A stretch of DNA of 64,000 nucleotides from the NCBI RefSeq assembly GCF_045679555.1, contig NC_092115.1, forward strand, positions 37,115,728-37,179,727, given 5' to 3'. Origin of the DNA: Salvelinus alpinus. Its lineage: Eukaryota; Chordata; Actinopteri; Salmoniformes; Salmonidae. The position numbers were made by a program, and so were the translations under genes. Below the pieces are notes generated by a model, which had not been told where the DNA came from, made no database searches, and saw only the letters and a list, made by a program, of their open reading frames with translations. Below, piece by piece: positions 1-15,100 of the stretch; position 1 is the first letter of the stretch, and each line of letters starts with the position of its first letter.

Positions 1-1020
1 ATCGGGGGAGAAGGGCCTTGGTCTGGGAGGTGACCAAGAACCCAATGGTCACTCTGACAGAGCTCCTCTGTGGAGATGGGAGAACCTTCCAGAAGGACAA
101 CCATCTCTGCCGCAATTCACCAATCAGGCCTTTATGGTAGAGTGGCCAGACGGAAGCCACTCCTCAGTAAAAGGCACATGACAGCCCGCTTGGAGTTTGC
201 CAAAAGGCCCCTAAAGGACTCTGATCATGGTAAACAATATTCTCTGGTCTGATGAAACCAAGATTGAATTCTTTGTCCTGAATTCCAAGTGTCACGTCTG
301 GAAGAAACCAGGCACCGCTCATCACCTGGCCAATACCATCCCTACGGTGAAGCATGGTAGTGCCAGCATCATGCTGGGTCGATGTTTTCAGCGGCAGGGA
401 CTGGGAGACTAGTCAGGATCGAGGGAAAGATGAACGGAGCAAAGTGCAGAGAGATCCTTGATGACAACTTGCTCCAGAGTGCTCAGGACCTCAGACTGGG
501 GCGAAGGTTCACCTTCCAACAGGACAACGACCCTAAGCACACAGCCAAGACAACGCAGGAGTGGCTTTGGGACAAGTCTCAGAATGTCCTTGAGTGGCCC
601 AGCCAGAGCCCTGAACATCTCTGGAGAGACCTGAAAATAGCTGTGCAGCGACGCTCCCCTTCCAACCTGACAGAGCTTGAGAGGATCTGCAGAGAAGAAT
701 GGGAGAAACTCCCCAAATTCAGCTGTGCCAAGCTTGTAGTGTCATACCCAAGAAGATTTGAGGCTGTAATCACTGCCAATGGTGCTTCAACAAAGTTATG
801 AGGAAACAGTCTGAATACTTAAATGTAAATTGGATATTTTAGGTTTTTATTTTTAATACATTTGCTAAAATGTCTAAAAACCTGTTTTGGCTTTGTCATT
901 ATCAGGTATTTTGTGTAGATTGATGAGGGGGGAAACAATTTAATCAATTTTAGGATTAGGCTGTAACGTAACAGAATGTGGAAAAAGTCAAGAGGTCTGA
1001 ATACTTTCCAGAATGTACTG
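1..1020 (+). mobile_element. Tc1/mariner DNA transposon, left end cut by window
   Basis: This is the 3' two thirds of a Tc1-type element. The transposase is readable in pieces: the first catalytic aspartate lies in WSDETK (about 245-265), the second in [11 protein letters not shown] (about 515-550), and the final part ends near 801. Between the second aspartate and EHLW a few residues normally found there (DLNPI) are missing, so the DD34E spacing is disturbed. The right end reads GTCTGAATACTTTCC, the inverse of the left ends of the copies at 13436 and 45362, so all three are one family. Frame changes make it inactive. Orientation is plus. Confidence 0.9.
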
Positions 1021-1075
1021 TGTGTGTGTGTGACGTCAATATGCGTGTGTGTGTGTGTATGTGTGTGTGTGTCCG
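1018..1075. repeat. Interrupted (TG)n microsatellite
   Basis: An imperfect TG dinucleotide run follows directly on the right end of the Tc1 copy, interrupted by short GACGTCAATATGC-like sequence. The transposon may have inserted into or beside it. Confidence 0.85.
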
Positions 1076-1109
1076 TCAGTGTAGTATGTGTGGTTAGAGT
1101 CCAGTAAGT

Positions 1110-1441
1110 GTACATCGAGCTTGTGCAAGAGAGTCAGTGCAAAAAAATAAGGGGGTCAATACAAATAGTCCTGATAGCCATTTGATTAACTTTTCAGCAG
1201 TCTTATGGCTTGGGGGTGGAAGCTGTTAAGAAGCCTTTTGGTCCCAAACTTGGTGCTCCGGTATCGCTTACCATGCAGTAGCAGAGAGAACGGTCTATGA
1301 CTTGGTTGTTTGGACTCTTTACAATTTTTAGGGCCTTCCTCTGACACCGCCTGGTATAGAGGTCCTGGATGGCAGGAAGCTCAGCCCGAGGGATGTACTG
1401 GGCCGTACGCACTACCCTCTGTAGCCAAATGTGACCAAATG
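1110..1441 (-). mobile_element. LINE (non-LTR retrotransposon) 3' end, ORF C-terminus
   Basis: Read on the minus strand from 1441 down to 1203, the translation has the conserved tail seen after reverse transcriptase in fish L2/Rex1-type LINEs: VVRTAQYI, then LPAIQDLYTRRCQRKALKIVK, then a GPKGFLTAS segment. The remaining 90 bases to about 1110 would be its 3' UTR. It is 5' truncated, as is usual for LINE copies. The family name is from memory and was not checked by search. Confidence 0.6.
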
Positions 1442-2590
1442 TCATAATTTAAAGATGATATTTGATTTTAGGGAAATATAATGTAGGCCTAGTATCAGTA
1501 CAATGTCATTGATCATTTTCATCCGAAAGCGCCACTGCTCTACAAACAATTTCTTGTCGGGAATGGCAAAGCATAAGCTGTAATGCAAATTTTTGCTACC
1601 TACAGAGGAGGTGATAGGCCTACTTCGCAAGACTCTTCCACATTGTCTTGAAAAAGGTCAGTCCCACCCAATTGACTTTATATGCACGCTAATCAGTATT
1701 TTTCAAGTGCGCCCTCTAGCTTTTCTAACTCTGTGTCTTACTGTCTGTCTGTCTGTCATGAATTAAGGAAGCGTGACTGACTGGTTGTGACAGCACACCA
1801 CACTTGATCCACAGGAGTCCGGCAAAGACGTGCTTGTGTGCTCGCCAAAGCTTCCATCTGTTTGTGCGCGACTGGTAGCCCTATGAGGAGTGTCCGTTAT
1901 TCACTATCCTTATGCTCTCCCCCCTTGCCAATGCCCTGCCACCATGCCAACTCTGGTGGTGAGAGCTATATTTACAAACAGTTGTCATGATACTGGTTCA
2001 ATGAAAAGCAAGAGTAAAATATTGATACCTTGTAGCCTAATGTAATTGTCGAAGTATGAAACTACCAACAATGAAAAAACTAATCTAATTCACAGTGTAC
2101 CATTATAGACTTCGAAATACTCACCAAAAAGAGACAAAGGGTTAATGTATATATTCACTTTAATATGACCTGTTTATATAAATCTTCCTAAGAGGTGTGC
2201 ACACTGCAAAACACATACTGGCAAATAGGGAATATAATTAGTTACGGGACAAGCAGGTTAAACAAAGCAGTAAGCCAGGGTGGCTAGCCAGAAAGGTAGG
2301 CAAAAATGCCAGAGATTCAAAAGTCAATGAAATGTTGTAATCAGGTCTTGCCATATTTTAAGGGGCTATAGGATTTACTTTTCTTGTTATGTTTAAAAGT
2401 GTAAATGAAAAAGATACGTACTACAAATTGATTGCACATTGCCATTTTTGTGCCATAGTGCGCATCAACTCTGGTGTCTGAACAAAAATAGTCTCTCCTC
2501 TACCCTAAAGGACAAGTTACACACAAACTGAACACATGAGACAATTCACATATCTACCATGCAAATTCTGTCTTTGTGTTGCCCTCCACC
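1442..2590. other. Intergenic, no gene recognised
   Basis: AT-rich sequence with a short (TGTC)n run near 1740-1757 and no ORF with recognisable similarity. It lies 3' of the minus-strand cerebellin gene. Confidence 0.5.
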
Positions 2591-2598
2591 CCTCATCT

Positions 2599-2604
2599 TT
2601 TATT
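2599..2604 (-). promoter_or_regulatory. Candidate polyadenylation signal of cerebellin gene
   Basis: TTTATT on the plus strand reads AATAAA on the minus strand, about 120 bases past the cerebellin stop codon. This would give a very short 3' UTR, so a more distal site is possible. Confidence 0.35.
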
Positions 2605-2721
2605 GTTTCTCTCAGACATTAAATTATATATATTTTTCAGTCTCACCCTTTTCCCTCCCCATTCCTCTATCTCTCCATCTTTTCACTCTGTCCTCCTCTC
2701 TCCATCCTGCAGGCTGTCTCC

Positions 2722-6182
<3,461 letters not shown>

Positions 6183-9100
6183 TCAAACCCTCACTATGGA
6201 GATTCTGCTATGGAGCTCAGCTTTGTAGAGGCCAAAGCCCAGGCACACGGGCTGGCTGAAGGAGGTGGTGAAGTTGTGCAGGTAGGTCAGGGTGTTGGAT
6301 GGCCCCACCTCGGAGAAGGTGATGGTGCCTGCGCCATAGTCCAGGGCCACGCCAACACGGTTGCCCGACATTCGACTGGAGATGGGTGTCTTCCTGTGGT
6401 TGTGCCAGGCGGCCAGCTTTCTATCATGCTGCTGTGTCAAGCTCCAAGACATCTGCAAGTCAAAACATCATCCATTATCTAGCAGTCAATATAGAAAACC
6501 AACCATTTCATTTTTTATCACCATTTGTTTCTCGTGATAAAAGTTACATTCAAAGAGACCAATTAAAGAAAATAACAATGTTTCTATCCACAGTTTTTAT
6601 GCGACTAAAGAAATGGCATAGCCAGAAATTCGTTGGTGGGTGGGCCTGCAGAAATGTGGGTGAATTTTCTTTGCCATGGGGCAAGGAGAAAAATGTCCAG
6701 TTTTATAGCTAATCATGCTATTCCACACATTTTGCCATGGGGTAGAGAGAAAAGATAGATTTTTTTTAACGCTAATTAAAACTAAAATATGGGTAAAATG
6801 ACTGTGATGAAGGCACTGGATTATGAGCTGTGTTGTTTACTAAATTAACAAATGAAATAGGCAATTGCATGGTGCATATAGCCATAGAAGCACAGTGACA
6901 TATGCCTCAATGCAGTCATATTCCTGACCTATTGGGTGGTGTGGCTTTCAGTTAGATATTTTTGGCAACCCATCCCGTGAGAGTGAATGTCATTCCAGGT
7001 CATCTTTTCTGTTATATTTCATCAAATCTGGCTAACCCAGTGCACTGCTTGCTATGATTTCTATCTGACGGTGTTTAGGTAAACGACAAATAATGTCCCG
7101 TTTGGAACACAAGTAAAAGAGCAGATTTTGCTCAATCTGATTGGGTGGGCCTGGCTCCCCAGGGGGTGCCTACGCCCCTGGAGTAAAGTCATATCATATA
7201 AAAAATATATATATATACACCACCGTTCAAGAGTTTGGGGTCACTTAGAAATGTCCTTGTTTTTGAAAGAAAAAGCTAATTTTTTGTCCATTCAAATAAC
7301 ATCAAATTGATCAGAAATACAGTGTAGACATTGTTAATGTTGTAAATGACTATTGTAGCTGGAAACGGCAGATTTTTTTATGGAATATCTACATAGGCGT
7401 ACAGAGGCCCATTATTATCAGCAATCATCACTCCTGTTTTCCAATGGCACGTTGTGTTAGCTAATCCAAGTTTATCATTTTGAAAGGCTAATTGATCATT
7501 AGAAAACCCTTTTGCAATTATGTTAGCACAGATGAAAACTGTTGTGCTGATTTAAGATGCAATACATCTGGCTGCCTTTAGACTAGTTGAGTATCTGGAG
7601 CATCAGCATTTGTGGGTTTGATTACAGGCTCAAAATGGCCAGAAACAAAGGACTTTCTTCTGAAATTCGTCAGTCTAATCTTGTTCTGAGAAATGAAGGC
7701 TATTCCATGCGAGAAATTGGCAAGAAACTGAAGATCTCGTACAACGCTGTGTACTACTCCTTTCACAGAACAGCGCATACTGGCTCTAACCAAAATAGAA
7801 AGAGGAGTGGGAGGCCCCGGTGCACAACTGAGCAAGAGGACAAGTACATTTGAGTGTCTAGTTTGAGAAACAGACGCCTCACAAGTCCTCAACTGGCAGC
7901 TTCATTAAATAGTACCCGCAAAACACCAGTCTCAATGTCAACAGTGAAGAGGCGACTCCAGGATGCTGGCCTTCTAGGCAGAGTTCCTCTGTCCAGCCTC
8001 AACGTCAACAGTGAAGAGGCGACTCCAGGATGCTGGCCTTCTAGGCAGAGTTCCTCTGTCAGTGTCTGTGTTCTTTTGCCCATCTTAATATTTTATTTTT
8101 ATTGGCCAGTCTGAGATATGGCTTTTTCTTTGCAACTCTGCCTAAAAGGCCAGCATCCCGGAGTCGCCTCTTCACTGTTGACGTTGAGACTGGTGTTTTG
8201 TGAGTACTATTTAATGAAGCATCAATTTCAAGCATCAATAAAAATATATAAAAAATATATATTTATTTTATTTCACCTTTATTTAACCAGGTAAGCTAGT
8301 TGAGAACAAGTTCTCATTTACAACTGCGACCTGGCCAAGATAAAGCAAAGGTTTCAAGTTTCATGCTGGCTAGCCTTGGGTGTTACCCTGGAAGAAGTTA
8401 CAGGAGAGACAGGTGTCAAGCCATGGAAATGTGATAAGCATGATGAGTTTGCCATTTGTGAAGAGAATAAAAACAGTTATTCTATCAAGACACGAGGAAC
8501 GTGCATGACAAGGACACCTGATTGGTCGGGCTAAGTAGGAATTATCATTTGAAATTGTGAGAAAAAATCTCCAACTACGTGCAATAAGAAAATTATGATT
8601 TAATATAGCTTTTATGTGATCCCTTTTAGTCTGAATAATATTGTAAGGCAAAATGTAGTGGTTTGATCAACATTGCGATGTTGACGCATGGATCATTTTC
8701 ATTATAGCATTAATTATTCAAATTGACACAAACATGAAATGATGTCTGATAGTCAATTTGTTGAAAGTAATGAGCATTACAAACCAGAAACAGAGATAAG
8801 AGAAGACAGTTATTGTGCATTTCTCACCAGCTGTTACTTCTGTCCCAAGGCTGTGTTACTCCAGCCCCACCGGCAGGTACAAAAGTAACGTTGACGCAGT
8901 TCTGTTCTCGGTCTATTTCATTTAAACTCTTTTACCATAGAAATAAAATTACAGCTGCTAATGGTAGAGGACATGTATAAATTGTTTGTTGTAAAATATG
9001 GTCTCTCTAGCTCTAGCTCATCCCGGGTTCTCCCCTAACCATCATATGGAAGTAAACATAGAGTCACACTATGATATGGTGGTGGTCCTCCCACTATGAC

Positions 9101-12100
9101 TCGGGAAACCATGCAGTTTATTAGGCTACACGTTAAATACATTATGATGAACTTCACAGGGTGGTGAAAGTGCACGGGGATGAGCTTGATGCTCCTTTCC
9201 AATAAATATTGAGGGTCTTATTCTGGCAACATGATGATCGATACTTGACTGCCAAAAAATATTCTCACTCTTATCCATAATAATCTCATCATGTAAACTA
9301 GCCTATCCGCACACCACTGCAAGCATTTTTTTATTTTTTATTTATTTAACTAGGCAAGTCAGTTAAGAACAAATTCTTATTTTCCAATGACGGCCTACAC
9401 TGGCCAAACCCGGACGATGCTGGGCCAATTGTGCGCCGCCCTATGGGACTCCCAATCACGGCCGGTTGTGATGCAGCCTGGATTCGAACCAGGGTGTCTG
9501 TAGTGACGCCTCTAGCACTGAGATGCAGTGCCTTGGGCCACTCGGGAGCCGACGTAGCAGAGTAGGCACATTTAAAGCAACAGTTTTTGTGACAAGTTTA
9601 AAATACGATTGATTTAAGACTTTTATTCTGCGTAAAAGTACATTTTCTGTGCACTAACATCATCACGCACTGATTTTTATCCCCAACAAGTCTGTTTGGT
9701 GGAAACACACCACTGGTGGGAGAATGCATATTTTATTTATGCATATTTTTTTATATTTGTTATAACGACACATAACGAGACCCAGATGCAGACACAGTAG
9801 GCCGGATGGCCGTCGATGGACGGGGAGGACGAACATCTGGGCCGAGGGTATGTTGACCTCTTCTTCTTGCTCTGGGAAGAGCGGGGCCTGATATCCCAAA
9901 GGGCGAAAGCCCAGTGGCCGAGCAGAGAAGAGTGTTCCGGGCATACTCCACCCATAAAAGTTGCCGCCTCCAGGTGGTGGGGTTGGTTGAGACGAGGCAC
10001 CTAAGCGCAGTCTCCAGGTCTTGATTGGCATGATCCGACTGGCCGTTTGACTGGGGATGAAACCCGCAGGACAGGCTGGCCGACAACCCAATCAGGGTGC
10101 AGAACGCCTTCCAGAATCGGGACGAGAATTGAGGATCACTATCAGAGACAATGTCAACAGGGAGTCCATGGATTTGGAAGACGTGCTGCACCATGAGCCT
10201 TCTCCTTGGCTGGAGGTAACTTAGGGAGAGGGATGAAATTGGCGGCTTTAGAGAACCTATCCATTACTGTCAGGATAGTGATGTTGCCATCAGACGGAGG
10301 AAGCCCAGTGACAAAATCCAAGGATATATGGGACCAGGGACGATGAGGAACAGGGAGTGGCTGAAGGAGGCCAGCCGGAGCTTCCCACGGAGTCTTATTC
10401 TGAGCACACACCGTGCATGCGGCGACGAAGGCTGAGGCGTCAGGAACCATAGTGGGCCACCAGAAGTGTTGTCGGATGAAGGCCAGGGTTCGATGGGAGC
10501 CGGGATGGCAGGTGGGCTTGGAGGAATGAGCCCATTCCAGGACCTGAGCTTGGGCCGAATCAGGGACAAACATTTGGTAAGCCGGGCCAGGGAGAGGAGT
10601 GGTTAAGGGTAACGATTCTTCACCTTGATGTCATTGAGGCCCCGGTAGTCGATACATGGACACAGGGTCTTGTCCTTTTTTTCCACAAAGAAGAACCATG
10701 CGCCAGCAGGGGAGGCAGAAGGACGAATGCTCCCAGCAGCCAGAGAGTCCTCAATGTACTCCTCCATGGCCTTGTTCTCATTGCCAGACAGGGAATATAG
10801 CCGCCCACGAGGCGGTGTTGTGCCCGGGAGGAGATCAGTAGCGCAATTGTAGGGACAATGCAGAGGGAGGGAGGTGGCGCGAGTCTTGCTGAACACCTCC
10901 AGGAGGTCCTGGTATTCCGCAGGAACAGCTGAGAAATCTGAGGCTTTACCAGAGCCTGCAGAAGGTCGTCCCGGGGTAGGATGCGCCTCCTTCAGGCAAT
11001 GTGTGGCAGAACGGGCTCCAACCCAGGATAGAACTAGTGGTCCAGTCAATAACGGGGTTGTGCCTCTGGAGCCATGAAAATCCCGAAACAACAGGAACAT
11101 TGGGGGATTCAATGAGAAGAAGTTGTATGGACTCACTGTGATTGCCCGACACACGCAGGTTAATGGGCACTGTACTATGAGTGACCCTGCCTATGGTGTT
11201 TCCGTCCAGTGCTCTGGCGTCCATGGGAACGGCGAGGGGTTGTGTGGAGATACCCAGCTCCGATACCAGAGTAGTGTTCATAAAACTCTCATCAGCTCCA
11301 GAGTCAATGAGCACCCGGAGAGATTTAGACCAGTCACCCCACAGCAGGATAACACAGAAGAGAGTACGAGTAATGTGATAGAAAACTCCCAGTATGGCCC
11401 ACCATGGTACTCTTACCTAGCTGATGAGTCTGGTCTTTTACTGGTACTGTAATGCCCTGTAGCACCACAATACAGGCAACTGTTGGAGTTAAGCATCTGT
11501 AGTCAGTTCTGAGGCGACAATCTAGATCTGCCCAGTTGCGTAAGCACTGTAGAAAACGAGTCGCTCATTCTCGATGATCCCGACGGGACTCGGTTGACTT
11601 CAGATCCTCTCGAAAATGCAGGAGTCGTGGACTCCCGGGGTTCTTCGGGGGCGAGCAGGCAGCCGTGGACGAACGAGTGGGGCTGAAAACAGACCTCTCC
11701 CTCCTGCGCTCTCATAGTCCATCATCCTTATTGTTAAGGCTATGAGGGAATCGAGGTCCAGAAGTAACTCCCGAGCTGCGAGGTCGTCTTTAATGTCCTT
11801 GGATAGTCCATGGAGAAAGGTATCAAACAGAGACTCCGGTTTGCAGGCACTCTCGGCGGCTAACGTGTGAGAGACTACTGCGCAGCCTGCCACACTACAG
11901 GGTTCTTGACGTAATCTGGGTTCTCGGGAAGGCGGGGTAGGCTGTACAAAATCATCACTGGCAGGGGAATTACTGAGCGTCCGGGAGGTCTCCATTGTGG
12001 CATGCTGCCTGATAGATGGTCCATGGAATTGCTCTAGTAACATTTTGAAACTCTGGTTATGGAGTCCCGACAGCGTATGGAGACCTTCCATAAGGCTCTG

Positions 12101-15100
12101 AAGTAGCTCCTCATGTTTTTCAATGGTGCCTCCCTGCAGGGAGACAGCGTTACAGAGCCGGTCCGAGTCTGCTGGGTCAGTCATGGCCAGTTCGTACTAT
12201 AACGACACAGGGCGAGACCCAGATGCAGACACAGGAGGCAGATGGTTCGAGTCTCTGATATTTATTCAAATACAAGGGGCAGGCAATAGGCAGGTCGAGG
12301 ACAGGCAGGCTGAATGGTCAGGCAGGCGGGCTCAGTGTCAGAGCAGGTAGAACAGGTCGGAACCGGGAGGGCTAGAAAACAGAGACTAGGAAAACAAGAC
12401 CAACTGGCAACAGACAAACAGAGAACACAGGTATAAATACACTGGGGATTATGGGGAAGATGAGCGACACCTGGAGGGGGGTTGAGACAAGCACAAAGAC
12501 AAGTGAAACAGATCAGGATGTGACAATTTCAATGAAAATCGGTCGCCAATTGGATGGAAAGCTAGCTATTGATCAACTTCCAGATCAGTTTACAGAGATG
12601 ACAACTAACATGTCCTGTCAGTCTTATTACCACAGTTCTTGCTAATATTAAAGACCACATGAAGAAGAACAAGGGGAAGAAGAGTGATGACAATGTACCT
12701 TGTTAATTCCAAAGGCATTGCCCACCTTCCCCTTCCGCCCGATGCTCCGGTAGGACACCGCAATGTCCCAGAAGCCTTCTGCCTCCAGCTCCCAGTAATG
12801 GGTTCCAGAGGAGAATGTCTGGACGGTCAGGACTTGAGCCCAGTGATCGAAGCGGTCGGGGTGAGTGGCACATGGAAGGCGGTGTTTGACCCGCATGGCT
12901 GACCGCAGGCCATCAGAAATGCTCAGGAGAGGATGTGCGGAGTTAGTGTCCAGAGTCAACGGACTTGTCGCTATAGAAATAGAGAGAGACAGAAAGCACA
13001 GAGAGAAAGTAAATATGAATGAATAAACCTGAATTCATCCCATCTCAGATATAAGGGTTGAAGGTTCAGCCTGTGCACTCACAGAGCTCTCTCTTGAGTA
13101 CGGTGAGACAGTGCAGCGTCTCGGTGATGAACTGTCTGTGCTTGCTCTCAATGTCCTCCACAATGTACTTCCTGTCCAGGTTGACAGGGTCAGGGGTGAA
13201 CAGGGGGCAGTTCAGTTCCACAAGCAGCCTGTTATAGAGCACAGCAGGTAGCAGGTTAGACACAAATCATGTTATACTCAAACATATGCACATACACAAG
13301 CACGCACAGACACAAACAATATCATACTAATGAATACCTATTCCTTATTTACCTTGAGTCATCAGAATGAAATGCCTGTGGACAGAACAAAGAAAATGAG
13401 CCAAGGACTGTTATAAGACTGTAATAATAATTATACAGTGCATTCGGAAAGTATTCAGACCCCTTGACTTTTTCCACATTTTGTTACGTTTCAGCCTTAT
13501 TTAAAATTGATTAAAAAAAATATATATATTCTATAGACAATACCTCATAATGACAAAGCAAAAACAGGTTGTTAGAGATTTTTGCCAATTTGTAAAAAAG
13601 AAAAAACAGAAATACCTTATTTGCATAAGTATTCAGACCCTTTGCTATGAGACTTGAAATTGAGCTCAAGTTCACCCTGTTTCCATTGATCATCCTTGAG
13701 ATGTTTACAACTTGATTGGAGTCCATCTGTGGTCAATTCAATTGATTGGACATGATTTGGAAAGGCAAACATCTGTCCATATAAGGTCCCATAGTTGACA
13801 GTGCATGTCAGAGGAAAAACCAAGCCATGAGGTCGAAGGAATTGTCCGAAGAGCTCCGAGAAAGGATTGTGTCGAGGCACAGATCTGGGGAAGGGTACCA
13901 AAACATTACTGCAGCATTGAAGGTCCCCAAGAACACAGTGGCCTCCATCATTCTTAAATGGAAGAAGTTTGGAACCACCAAGACTCTTCCTAGAGCTGGT
14001 CACCCGGCCAAGAACCCGATGGTCACGATGGTTCCTCTCTGGAGATTGGAGAACCTTCCAGAAGGACAACCATCTCTGCAGCACTCCACCAATCAGGCCT
14101 TATGGTAGTGGCCAGATGGAAGCCACTCCTCAGTAAAAGGCTCATGACAGCCCGCTTGGAGTTTGCCAAAAGGCAACGAAAGACTCTCAGACCATGAGAA
14201 ACAAGATACTCTGGTCTGATGAAACCAAGATTGACCTCTTTGGACTGAATACCAAGAGTCACGTCAGGAGGAAACCTGGCACCATCCCTACGGTGAAGCA
14301 TGGTGGTGGCAGCATCATGCTGCGGGGATGTTTTTCAGCAGCAGGTACTGGGAGACTAGTCAGGATCGAGGGAAATATGACTGGAGAAAAGTACAGAGAG
14401 GCCCTTGATGAAAACCTGCTCCAGAGCACTCAGGACTTTCGACTGGGGTGAAGGTTTACCTTCCAACAGGACAACGACCCTAAGCACACAGCCAAGACAA
14501 CGCAGGAGTGGCTTTGGGACAAGTCTCAGAATGTCCTTGAGTGGCCCAGCCAGAGCACGGACTTGAACCTGATCGAACATCTCTGGAGAGACCCGATAGC
14601 TGTGCATCGACGTTCCCAATCCAACCTGACAGAGCTTGAGAGGATCTGTAGAGAAGAATGGGAGATACTCCCCAAATACTGTTGTGCCAAACTTGTAGCG
14701 TCATACCCAAGAATACTCAAGGCTGTAATCACTGCCAAAAGTGATTACAGTCTGAATACGGTCTGAATACTTATGTAACTGTTATATTTCCATTGATTTC
14801 TTTTTATACATTTGCTAAAAATTAAAAAAATACTGTTTTTGCTTTGTCATTATGGGTATTGTGTGTAGATTGACAATTTAATCAATTTTAGAATCAGACA
14901 AAATGTGGAAAAGGTCAAGGGGTCTGAATACTTTCCGACGCACTGTAATTCACCATTATACATGGTTATAAGACAATAATACAAAACTGTTAATAAAGTT
15001 ATTCAAATGTACTATCTTTAAAAAAGAGACATTCATTGACGGCTAATCAATAAAAGCAGAAAGCCTTCAATGCCATAGTACAAATCCTGCATGAATGGCG

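Noticed and set aside
1900-1975. Exon-like ATGCCAACTCTGGTG followed by GTGAGA
   Set aside because: No acceptor partner, no conservation evidence and no signal peptide or domain; likely chance.
9470-9550. tRNA-like sequence on the minus strand
   Set aside because: Belongs to a SINE head followed by SINE body and tail; not a functional tRNA gene.
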